Assembly: GCA_009781965.1 (NCBI GenBank)
Contig: WQUS01000336.1
Location: forward strand, 1-19,453
Reading direction: 5' to 3'
From: Bacillota bacterium
GTDB lineage: Bacteria; Bacillota; Desulfotomaculia; Desulfotomaculales; Desulfallaceae
DNA length: 19,453 bases
Position numbers and translations under genes: made by a program. The notes under the pieces were generated by a model. It was not told the origin of the DNA. It made no database searches and saw nothing but the letters and a program-made list of their open reading frames with translations. Position 1 is the stretch's first letter. Every line of letters begins with the position of its first letter. Positions 7,248 to 13,919 of this stretch are shown piece by piece.

Positions 7248-7463
7248 ATGCACGAAAACGAGTATCTGTTAACGATCATCAAAATAACCAGCCGCCATAT
7301 CTTCTTCAATCTGTACGTTAACGGCAGTCTGGCCAGCAGCGAAGGTTACATCTGTCTGACCAAGGAGGACTTTGAGCGGTTTTTTCGGGATCTGTTCCGT
7401 TCATCCAAAGGCCGTTGCGCCAAGAATTACAGCACTAATCCGCCCACAGAATTTTATTTTTAG
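7248..7463 (+). CDS. Small hypothetical protein, 71 aa
   Basis: I do not recognise this protein. It is supported as a real gene by an ATG preceded by CCGGAGGAAAAAA (GGAGG, about 7-nt spacing), a plausible promoter just upstream, and independence from any larger gene on the other strand. The 71-aa product is soluble-looking, with no signal peptide or membrane span. Its N-terminal half alternates hydrophobic and polar residues as in a beta-hairpin (YLLTIIKITSRHIFFNLYVNG). An acidic-aromatic helix (CLTKEDFERFFRDLF) and a polar tail with one Cys follow. It is divergent from hisG, with which it may share control. Its TAG stop overlaps the stop of the convergent tetR gene by 4 bp. Confidence 0.7.
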   Translation: MHENEYLLTIIKITSRHIFFNLYVNGSLASSEGYICLTKEDFERFFRDLFRSSKGRCAKNYSTNPPTEFYF

Positions 7464-8047
7464 CCTTTTATATTGCCGTTCATCAAACAAAGGCCATTCC
7501 GCCCCACCAAACCATAGGAGAAAAGCTCGACCAACTGACCGGTCACTTCGTTAAAGGTCAGGCCCTGATCCAAAATAAAATCCGGGTTTACCACTGCTTG
7601 AACCGCAGCTAAAAACACCGTCATAAAAATTTGTGGATTTACCTGCCAGGCCAAATTATTTTTAACCATGGCCAAGTGAATAAAGCGCTGTACTTCCGCG
7701 GCTCTAAAACCTTCTATTTTGTGCCAAAAATGCGGATAATGGACCCGCAAATCCCGCAAGACCAAGGGATTGCCAATCTTACCGCCGGGCCTGGCCAGGT
7801 GTTTGACCAGTTCGGCAAACATATCGACAATATTTTTCTCTCCCTGAACGATATCCTCAATGCCGGCAGCCACCGTAGCCATAAATTCATCCAGCACCGC
7901 CTCAATGATCTCTTCTTTGCCGGTAAAATAACGGTAAACCGTTCTTTTGCTCATTCCCGCCCGCTCGGACAACTCATCCATGGTGACATTATAAAAGCCT
8001 CTGGCCTCGGACAACTCGCTCAACGCATCGATAATGCGCTCCCGCAC
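7460..8047 (-). CDS. TetR/AcrR-family transcriptional regulator
   Basis: 195-aa DNA-binding repressor. The N-terminal helix-turn-helix region reads ARGFYNVTMDELSERAGMSKRTVYRYFTGKEEI, shown here in pieces: FYNVTMDELSERAG, then MSKRTVYRYFTGKEE, the typical TetR recognition helix near residues 22-45. The remainder is a helical ligand-binding and dimerisation domain. Two GTG codons are possible starts. The one at 8045-8047 has AAGGAGG at 7 nt and is preferred; the one at 8053 sits directly against the Shine-Dalgarno. It is the last gene of the HlyD-ABC-ABC-permease operon, 48-54 nt after the permease, so it is expected to repress that operon and itself, as CecR does with ybhGFSR in E. coli (inference). 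The target may be the inverted repeats near 12308-12379. Confidence 0.92.
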   Translation of the reverse strand: MRERIIDALSELSEARGFYNVTMDELSERAGMSKRTVYRYFTGKEEIIEAVLDEFMATVAAGIEDIVQGEKNIVDMFAELVKHLARPGGKIGNPLVLRDLRVHYPHFWHKIEGFRAAEVQRFIHLAMVKNNLAWQVNPQIFMTVFLAAVQAVVNPDFILDQGLTFNEVTGQLVELFSYGLVGRNGLCLMNGNIKG

Positions 8048-8101
8048 GGACACCCCTCCTTGCCTGCTTGTGCATCATTAAACACTGAACAGAAACCGCC
8101 G

Positions 8102-9211
8102 CTAAGCAATTCTTTTCTTAAATTTTAAGATGCTGATTGTCAAAAGAACGAATGAAAAAACCAGCAAGGCTGTAACCTGGCTCACCAGGTAAGAGAAGCC
8201 AATCCCCTTTAACATGATGCCCCGGATAATGTCCAGGTAATAAGTAAGCGGCAGCAGGTTGCTCACGTAATAGATTACCTTAGGCATGGCATCCCGGGGA
8301 TACATGAAACCGGACAGGATAATACTGGGCAGCATAATAAAAAAGGACATTTGGAAAGCCTGCATTTGGGTTTTGGCAATATTGGAGATCAAGATGCCCA
8401 AACCCAGGGAAGCCGTAATGAAGAAGAGAGTCAGCAGGTACAATTCCAGCAAACTGCCTCTAACGGGCACGGCAAAGGCCAATACCCCCACCAGCAAAGC
8501 CACGGTCACCTGCAGATAACCAAGCGCAATATATGGCACTATTTTACCGATAATCAGTTCATAGGTCTTAACCGGAGTGACAATCAGCTGTTCCAGAGTA
8601 CCCCGTTCCCTTTCCCGCACAATGGCCATGGAAGTCATCATCATCATAGTCATGGTTACAACCACGCCCAGTAACCCAGGCACCATGTAAAAAGCGGTGA
8701 TCCCGTCCGGGTTATACCAGGGACGCACCCTGATATCATAAGGCAGACCGGTAAACTGTATGTTTTGGGTCAGTTTTTTCTGGGACTCAATCAGGCCGAT
8801 GGAAGTAGCCACCGCCATCGCCTGGTTAGCCACCATACTATCACTGGCGTCCACGATTACCTGGGCCGAGCTTGGGTCGCCGCGATTAACCTGGCGGGCA
8901 TAATCCGGCGGGAAAATGATCCCTGCCTTGGCTTGACCGCTGTCGATCATTTTATTGACCGATGCATAGCTGTTAACCGTGTAACGAACATCAAAATACC
9001 CCGAAGCAGTGAAGGCATTCAGTAAATCCCGGCTTTCCGCAGAAAGGGATTGATCAAACACCACCGTGGAGATGTGCTTCACCTCGGTTTGAATCGCGTA
9101 ACCAAACAAAAGCAACTGCACCAAAGGCAACATAAACACCAAGGCCAAAGTCATGCGGTCCCGGCGCATTTGTAAAAACTCTTTATATAAAATTGCCACA
9201 ATCCTGCTCAT
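8102..9211 (-). CDS. ABC-2 type transporter permease (YbhS/YbhR/YhhJ-like)
   Basis: Inner-membrane subunit of an ABC exporter, about 369 aa. The N-terminal helix is in LYKEFLQMRRDRMTLALVF. A large extracytoplasmic loop follows (about residues 40-170), then five C-terminal membrane segments with the ABC-2 signatures MAIVRERERGTLEQLIVTP and LSGFMYPRDAMP. This topology fits the YbhS/YbhR class. Start ATG at 9209-9211, with GAGAGGTG immediately upstream; a TTG at 9226 would only translate the ribosome site. It follows the second ATPase by 34 nt and precedes tetR. Unlike E. coli ybhGFSR there is one permease gene rather than two, so a homodimer is the simplest expectation. Confidence 0.92.
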   Translation of the reverse strand: MSRIVAILYKEFLQMRRDRMTLALVFMLPLVQLLLFGYAIQTEVKHISTVVFDQSLSAESRDLLNAFTASGYFDVRYTVNSYASVNKMIDSGQAKAGIIFPPDYARQVNRGDPSSAQVIVDASDSMVANQAMAVATSIGLIESQKKLTQNIQFTGLPYDIRVRPWYNPDGITAFYMVPGLLGVVVTMTMMMMTSMAIVRERERGTLEQLIVTPVKTYELIIGKIVPYIALGYLQVTVALLVGVLAFAVPVRGSLLELYLLTLFFITASLGLGILISNIAKTQMQAFQMSFFIMLPSIILSGFMYPRDAMPKVIYYVSNLLPLTYYLDIIRGIMLKGIGFSYLVSQVTALLVFSFVLLTISILKFKKRIA

Positions 9212-9245
9212 TAGACACCTCTCCAATCATAATTGGCAAATTTAG

Positions 9246-10151
9246 CTATGTATTTTTAGCCGCCAGCGCGATAAAAACGTCTTCCAATGAGGGGGTAATA
9301 ACTTGGGGTATCGTCCCGGTAAACTCCTGCAGCGGGGCTAAAGCAGCTTCGTTTTCCAGCAGCACATGGAGCAAAGCCCCATGCACCGAACATTCCTTGA
9401 CGTAAGGAAGCTGCTCAATGCTCTCCAGCCGCCCCATGGCGTCCGGCAAATCCAACTCCACCAGGCAGCCTTGCAGAACATTGCGTTTTAGATGGTCCGG
9501 GGCATCCACGGCCATTAACCGTCCGGCAGAAATAAAAGCAATTTGATCACAGTATTCGGCCTCATCCATAAAGTGGGTGGTAACCATTACGGTGACGCCA
9601 TCTTCGGCTAAACCTCTGATGATATTGAAAAAATGACGCCTGCTGACCGGGCTCACGCCGCTGGTCGGTTCATCCAGAAACACGATGGCCGGCTTGGCAA
9701 TCAGAGCGCAGCCTAGAGCCAACCTTTGCTTCCAGCCGCCGCTTAAATTGGCCGTCAGTTCATGTTCCCGGCCGGTTAATTCGGCCATGGCGATCATTTC
9801 CCGAATCCGAACCGCTCTGTTTCGTCCGGATATACTATATAACCCGGCATAAAAATCAAGATTCTCCGCCGCGGTCAAATCATCGTACAAACTGAATTTC
9901 TGCGACATATAGCCAATCTGCTGTTTTATTTTCTCTATTTCCCGGACCAAATCGTACCCTAAAACAGTAGCCGCGCCCGAGGTAGGCTCCAATATGCCGC
10001 ACAGCATCCGGATCACTGTCGATTTGCCCGCTCCGTTAGGTCCCAAAAAACCGTAAATTTCCCCCGGCTTAATTTGCAAGGTTATTCTATCTACCGCAGT
10101 GAATTTGCCGAAAACCTTGGTCAGTTCCTCGGTGGTGACCGCATAATCCAT
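9246..10151 (-). CDS. ABC transporter ATPase (like the C-terminal half of YbhF)
   Basis: 301-aa nucleotide-binding subunit of the exporter. Walker A is GPNGAGKST, Q-loop GYMSQKFSLYDDLT, signature LSGGWKQRLALG, Walker B IVFLDEPT and H-switch TTHFMDEAEYC with its histidine. The D-loop reads SGVSPVSRR, with Ser where Asp is normal. The C terminus ends in TPSLEDVFIAL, a feature of this class. It begins by a one-base TAATG overlap with the stop of the preceding ATPase and has AAGGGGTG five bases before ATG, so the two are translationally coupled and probably made in equal amounts. It pairs with that ATPase as a heterodimer in the way the two halves of YbhF do (inference). Confidence 0.93.
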   Translation of the reverse strand: MDYAVTTEELTKVFGKFTAVDRITLQIKPGEIYGFLGPNGAGKSTVIRMLCGILEPTSGAATVLGYDLVREIEKIKQQIGYMSQKFSLYDDLTAAENLDFYAGLYSISGRNRAVRIREMIAMAELTGREHELTANLSGGWKQRLALGCALIAKPAIVFLDEPTSGVSPVSRRHFFNIIRGLAEDGVTVMVTTHFMDEAEYCDQIAFISAGRLMAVDAPDHLKRNVLQGCLVELDLPDAMGRLESIEQLPYVKECSVHGALLHVLLENEAALAPLQEFTGTIPQVITPSLEDVFIALAAKNT

Positions 10152-11131
10152 TACGACACCCCTTTTTCAGCCAAAGCAATAAAGACATCTTCCATAGTGG
10201 GCGTAACCTCAGTCCAGTTCAGCCCGGCGCTGATACCCTGTTCGGCCAAGCGGTTTTCCATCGCCCGCCTGGCTTGGCCGGCGTCAGTAGCCAGTACCCG
10301 GTATTTATCGCCGTAAAAAGATACGTCCACTACCTGAGGCAAGTCATTAAACAGCTCGATCTGCCGGACAGACAATTTGCGCTCCGTGATCCCGCCCGGC
10401 AAACTGGCCTCCGCCGCCGCACCGGGACCGCGGAATTGCAGCCGGGCTTCCAGCACTTGATAAGGAAAATCCTTTTTCAGCTGCGCCGGCGCATTCATGG
10501 CCACCACCCGGCCTTGATCCATAAAAGCCACCTTTGTACATTGCTCGGCTTCATCCATATAAGGAGTGGAGACCAGGATCGTCACCCCCTCTTTGTTCAG
10601 CCGGTACAAGATGCGCCAAAACTCTTTCCGGGATTCCGGATCAACCCCGTAAGTAGGTTCATCCAACACCAGCAAAGCCGGCCGGTTTACCAAAGCGCAA
10701 GTCAGGGCTAACTTTTGTTTCATGCCGCCGGACAAATTGTCGGCAAAACGATCCTTAAAGGGCAAAAGCCCGGTCATGGCTAATATGGCCTCCGCCCGTT
10801 CCTTGATTACCGCACCTTTTAACTGATATAAGGCGCCGAAAAAATTAATATTTTCCATCACGGTCAAATCGCCATAAAGACTGAATCGCTGAGGCATGTA
10901 GCCCAGGATCACCTTGTGCGCGTTTTTCTTTTTAACGGCGGCCGGTTCGGTCCACAGAACCTGCCCCTGATCCGGTACAATAAGATCGCAAATCATGCGC
11001 ATTAAAGTGGTTTTACCGGCCCCGTCCGGTCCCACCAAACCGTAGATATCCCCTGCCGCTACCTCGATGGTCACTTCATTAACCGCGGTAATCCGGCCGA
11101 AATTTTTGCCCAGCTTTGCCGTTTTAAACAT
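10151..11131 (-). CDS. ABC transporter ATPase (like the N-terminal half of YbhF)
   Basis: 326-aa nucleotide-binding subunit. Walker A is GPDGAGKTT, Q-loop GYMPQRFSLYGDLT, signature LSGGMKQKLALT, Walker B LLVLDEPT and D-loop YGVDPESRK, all intact. The H-switch position reads VSTPYMDEAEQC, with Pro in place of His, as is usual for the first half of YbhF-type ATPases. The C-terminal extension again ends in TPTMEDVFIAL. ATG start at 11129-11131 overlaps the end of the HlyD gene by 8 nt (shared ATGTTTAA), with GAGG upstream inside that gene. It is part of the efflux operon. The asymmetry between the two ATPases predicts one catalytic and one degenerate ATP site in the heterodimer. Confidence 0.93.
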   Translation of the reverse strand: MFKTAKLGKNFGRITAVNEVTIEVAAGDIYGLVGPDGAGKTTLMRMICDLIVPDQGQVLWTEPAAVKKKNAHKVILGYMPQRFSLYGDLTVMENINFFGALYQLKGAVIKERAEAILAMTGLLPFKDRFADNLSGGMKQKLALTCALVNRPALLVLDEPTYGVDPESRKEFWRILYRLNKEGVTILVSTPYMDEAEQCTKVAFMDQGRVVAMNAPAQLKKDFPYQVLEARLQFRGPGAAAEASLPGGITERKLSVRQIELFNDLPQVVDVSFYGDKYRVLATDAGQARRAMENRLAEQGISAGLNWTEVTPTMEDVFIALAEKGVS

Positions 11132-12257
11132 GGCCCGACCTCGCTCCCAAGGTCACATCGGCGGGCATGCCCGGTTTTAATAGGCCGCCGCCATCATTGA
11201 TTTTAATTTTCACGGCATATACTATGTTAGACCGCTCTTGCCGGGTTTGAATGGTTTTCGGGGTAAACTCCCCGCTGGTGGCGATCTCCTTTACCGTCCC
11301 TTGGAATACCTGCTCCATGCCGCTAACGGTAAACTGTACCTGCTGGTGCAGTTTGATAAAAGGCAAGTCGTCGGTAGAAATATAAACTTTAATCCACATA
11401 TCGTTTAAGTCCGCCACGGTAGCCAGAGCAGCGCCCATCTGCACATACTCTCCCGCCTCATAATTTTTGGTCAGCACAACCCCGCCGACCGGGACATAAA
11501 CATTTAGATCCGCCAGCAGCGCGTCGTCGGCTTTGAGTACGGCCTTGGTCCGCTCCACCTCCGCCTGGGCAGCTTTAATCTGCTCAGGCCGGCTCCCCGC
11601 CTCCAACAAGTCCAGCGCAGCCTGGGCGGCCTTTATTTGATTAGGGCGGCTTCCCTCTGCCAACAGGTTCAGCTTAGCTTGCGCTAACTTGAGCTGACTG
11701 GCAGCCAATTTCGCATTGGTTTGCGCTTGATCATAGTCGGCCTGAGTGGAAGCACCGTTCTGATAAAGAGACTCCATCCTGGCCAAATCAGCATTGGCCT
11801 TATCCAAACTAACCTGAGCAGCTTCCACTGCCGCCACAGCCTCTTCTTTCTCCTGGGCTCGCGGTCCGGCTTGCAAATCAGCCAAATTAGCCCTGGCCGC
11901 TTCCTTCTCCTGCTCTCGCGGTCCGGCTTGCAAATTAGCCAGATTCGCCTCCGCTTCAGTTACGGCTAAAGCAGCCTGCTCCCGCTGGGCTCTTAAATCG
12001 TTGCGGGATATCTCAGCCGCCAACTGCCCAGCCGTAACCTGATCGCCTTCCTTGACCAGTAACTTGGCCAAAGTCCCGGCTGTTTTGGCGTTAAGTTCTA
12101 CCGTAGTAGCCTCGATAGTGCCGGTAGCCTGGATCAGATCAGCCGCCCCCTGGTGATAATGCCGGTAAGCCCAGTATCCGCCTGCTGCCAATAAAAGCAG
12201 CGCCACTACCGCTACAATCCGTTTGCCAACCGCCTGCGCCTGAATCTCCACCGCCAT
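11124..12257 (-). CDS. HlyD-family membrane-fusion (periplasmic adaptor) protein
   Basis: About 377 aa, first gene of the efflux operon. It has one N-terminal membrane anchor (IVAVVALLLLAAGGYWAY), a biotinyl-lipoyl-like half (TVELNAKTAGTLAKLLVKEGDQV), a long alpha-helical coiled-coil hairpin (about residues 88-245), the second lipoyl half (YVPVGGVVLTKNYEAGEYV) and a beta-barrel domain (WIKVYISTDDLPFI). Both arms of the hairpin contain an internal 19-residue repeat. It matches YbhG-type adaptors. In a one-membrane cell it would extend from the membrane toward the wall. Start uncertain: ATG 12264-12266 has almost no spacing to AAGG, ATG 12255-12257 has AAGGA eight bases upstream (chosen), and GTG 12249-12251 is also possible. 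A strong promoter lies about 130 bases upstream. Confidence 0.92.
   Translation of the reverse strand: MAVEIQAQAVGKRIVAVVALLLLAAGGYWAYRHYHQGAADLIQATGTIEATTVELNAKTAGTLAKLLVKEGDQVTAGQLAAEISRNDLRAQREQAALAVTEAEANLANLQAGPREQEKEAARANLADLQAGPRAQEKEEAVAAVEAAQVSLDKANADLARMESLYQNGASTQADYDQAQTNAKLAASQLKLAQAKLNLLAEGSRPNQIKAAQAALDLLEAGSRPEQIKAAQAEVERTKAVLKADDALLADLNVYVPVGGVVLTKNYEAGEYVQMGAALATVADLNDMWIKVYISTDDLPFIKLHQQVQFTVSGMEQVFQGTVKEIATSGEFTPKTIQTRQERSNIVYAVKIKINDGGGLLKPGMPADVTLGARSGHV
11559..11672 (-). repeat. Internal 19-residue tandem repeat, second helix of HlyD
   Basis: Two copies of LxLL(A/E)xGSRPxQIKAAQA in tandem with a 19-residue (57-bp) period, in the descending helix of the coiled-coil hairpin. 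The copies are also similar at DNA level. Confidence 0.8.
11832..11948 (-). repeat. Internal 19-residue tandem repeat, first helix of HlyD
   Basis: Two copies of ANLxxLQAGPRxQEKEA in tandem with the same 19-residue period, in the ascending helix. The DNA copies are nearly identical over about 40 bp, which suggests a recent 57-bp duplication. Confidence 0.8.
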
Positions 12258-12307
12258 CGCTCCCATCCTTGTCAGTTAAATAATTAAAGCAAACCCCTCG
12301 GCAGGTT

Positions 12308-12336
12308 ACCTGATCAGGTTGGTATTAACCCAACCT
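12308..12336. promoter_or_regulatory. Palindromes in the efflux-operon leader
   Basis: A perfect 12-bp palindrome ACCTGATCAGGT (12308-12319) overlaps an inverted repeat AGGTTGG/CCAACCT (12316-12322, 12330-12336). They lie in the predicted 5' leader of the hlyD operon mRNA. They are possible operator half-sites or an RNA hairpin; function is inferred only from position. Confidence 0.35.
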
Positions 12337-12351
12337 TAAGTATGAGCATTG

Positions 12352-12379
12352 GTAAACTTGATATACCATTGCAGTTTAC
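12352..12379. promoter_or_regulatory. Inverted repeat just downstream of the efflux promoter (candidate TetR operator)
   Basis: GTAAACT (12352-12358) and AGTTTAC (12373-12379) form a perfect 7-bp inverted repeat with a 14-nt spacer. It starts where transcription from the adjacent promoter should begin, a usual repressor position. The spacer contains TACCAT, which recurs at 12392-12397 next to the -10 box. Confidence 0.4.
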
Positions 12380-12387
12380 TTAGTCGC

Positions 12388-12416
12388 ATTATACCATTGG
12401 CGTCAATTGGTGACAA
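12388..12416 (-). promoter_or_regulatory. Sigma-A promoter of the efflux operon
   Basis: Minus strand TTGTCA (complement of 12411-12416), exactly 17 bp, TATAAT (12388-12393): 5/6 and 6/6 matches. It points at the hlyD gene about 130 bases downstream. Confidence 0.8.
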
Positions 12417-12448
12417 TGCTTTTTAATCCAACCGACTCTGCTTTGGAC

Positions 12449-12492
12449 AAAAAATATAAAAACCATCCTGCGCCGGCTAAACGACAGGATGG
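12449..12492 (-). terminator. Intrinsic terminator after the GHL10 gene
   Basis: On the minus strand CCATCCTG and CAGGATGG (12485-12492, 12463-12470) form an 8-bp stem with a 14-nt loop, followed by TTTTTATATTTTTT. It lies about 37 bases after the stop at 12529 and just upstream of the efflux-operon promoter. Confidence 0.85.
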
Positions 12493-12528
12493 CCTAAGCT
12501 GTCAACTATCATGTCTAATCTGGTTATT

Positions 12529-13734
12529 CTAATCTGTTTGGGCGTAGTAATTATATAGCGCTTGGTTGTTTACCAGCAGTTGATAACGAAAATGGACTTC
12601 ACCGCTAATTTCCGGGATTGTTCTGTCCAGGGCAATTTCCTTTGCAATAGCCCCGATACCATACCATGGATTGGCATTATCCGTACTGCCGGCTTTATAG
12701 TCCGCCAGGCCAATGTACAGCTTTACCCCAGTGCCCCTTACGGTATCCGCCCACCAGTTAGCTACAGTGCTGTAATCGGCCCCCGGTTGTCCGATATACC
12801 AATAGATTTGGGGACAGATATAATCGACCCAGCCTTCCTTGACCCAAAGCCTGCTGTCGGCATAAGCGGAGAAATATGTTTGGTAGCCATTGGTGTCGGA
12901 ACCAGCCGCCAGGCTGCTTTTGTTGGCCCAAATACCCGCCGGACTGACCCCAAAATCAGCGTTAGCGGCCGTCTCATGCACTGTGACGCTGAGCCAGGAG
13001 ATTAGCTTATTGACATTATCTCTGCGCCAATCGGCTAAAGAAGCATATCCCATACCGTATCGGGCATAGGTATCGGCATCGTTAAAATCTGGGCCCGGAT
13101 AGAAATAATCGTCTAAATGAATCCCATCCACCGCATAGTTTTGCAAAATTTCTTGCACACCCTCCACAACTAACTGACGGACTGCCGGTAAACCGGGATT
13201 AAAATAGTAATTGCCGTCTTTATACTTGACCACCCATTCGGGATGTAATTTGGCCGGGCTGTCGGCAGACAGAGCCGCATACTCCGCCTCCCCGTCTTTG
13301 GTGATCCGATAAGGATTGATCCAGGCCTGCAGCGCAATACCCCGTGCGTGAGCCGCCGTAATCCAATACTGCAAAGGATCAAAACCGTCTGCCGGGGCAA
13401 TATTCTGCCCGCCGGTCAAATACTTGCTCCAAGGAAATAAGTGAGAAGGATATATGGCGTCCGCGGCAGGGCGCACCTGTAAAAAAACAGTATTCATCCC
13501 CATCCGGGCAACCTGATCCAGAATTTCATCCGCCTCGGCTTTTAGTTCCGCCGGTGCTGTAGTGGCTTGCGCGGGATAATCCAGATTCAGTACCGTGGCT
13601 ACCCAAACCCCCCGCATCGGCGTTTCCGAAGCGGCTGCCGCTGCCTGTCCACAAACCCCATTCCAGAAAAAAATGCAAACCGCGGCAAACCCCAGGACGC
13701 ATAAAGTATTCACAAACGGCGTTATTCTGCTCAT
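12529..13734 (-). CDS. Secreted family-10-like glycosyl hydrolase (GHL10, DUF187)
   Basis: 401-aa exported protein of the GHL10 family (PF02638), a TIM-barrel glycoside-hydrolase-like fold probably acting on cell-wall or other extracellular glycans. The N-terminal signal peptide has a hydrophobic core at about residues 8-28, with likely cleavage near AAAAASE. Family landmarks follow in order: RGVWVATVLNLDYP (41), NTVFLQVRPAADAIYPS (81), WINPYRIT (138), YYFNPGLP (176), DGIHLDDYFYPG (203) with acidic residues in the usual catalytic region, FGVSPAGIWAN, and YICPQIYW. Start ATG 13732-13734 with AAGGGG seven bases upstream; TTG 13752 is inside the leader. It has its own terminator and appears monocistronic. 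Substrate is not known. Confidence 0.92.
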   Translation of the reverse strand: MSRITPFVNTLCVLGFAAVCIFFWNGVCGQAAAAASETPMRGVWVATVLNLDYPAQATTAPAELKAEADEILDQVARMGMNTVFLQVRPAADAIYPSHLFPWSKYLTGGQNIAPADGFDPLQYWITAAHARGIALQAWINPYRITKDGEAEYAALSADSPAKLHPEWVVKYKDGNYYFNPGLPAVRQLVVEGVQEILQNYAVDGIHLDDYFYPGPDFNDADTYARYGMGYASLADWRRDNVNKLISWLSVTVHETAANADFGVSPAGIWANKSSLAAGSDTNGYQTYFSAYADSRLWVKEGWVDYICPQIYWYIGQPGADYSTVANWWADTVRGTGVKLYIGLADYKAGSTDNANPWYGIGAIAKEIALDRTIPEISGEVHFRYQLLVNNQALYNYYAQTD

Positions 13735-13832
13735 AAGCTTTCCCCTTGGCAAAATAGGTTTTTAAAAGTAGCATTTAATACAAATTCTGCACCGTCAAAC
13801 AAGGTTCCTGCTTATTTTATTGCAAATAAGTA

Positions 13833-13861
13833 TTGCGCATGTCAAAGCGTACTATTATTAT
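13833..13861 (+). promoter_or_regulatory. Possible promoter of the TauE/SafE gene
   Basis: TTGCGC (13833-13838), 17 bp, TATTAT (13856-13861), about 60 bases before the start codon. Consensus match is modest. Confidence 0.4.
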
Positions 13862-13919
13862 ATTAAAAGCAAAATAAATGCAATTAATCACTTGAACAGT
13901 AACAAAGGAGGTCAAGAGT

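Noticed and set aside
11832..11948. Short tandem DNA repeats as a possible CRISPR or mobile element
   Set aside because: The repeats stay in frame within the HlyD coiled coil with a 57-bp period and no unique spacers.
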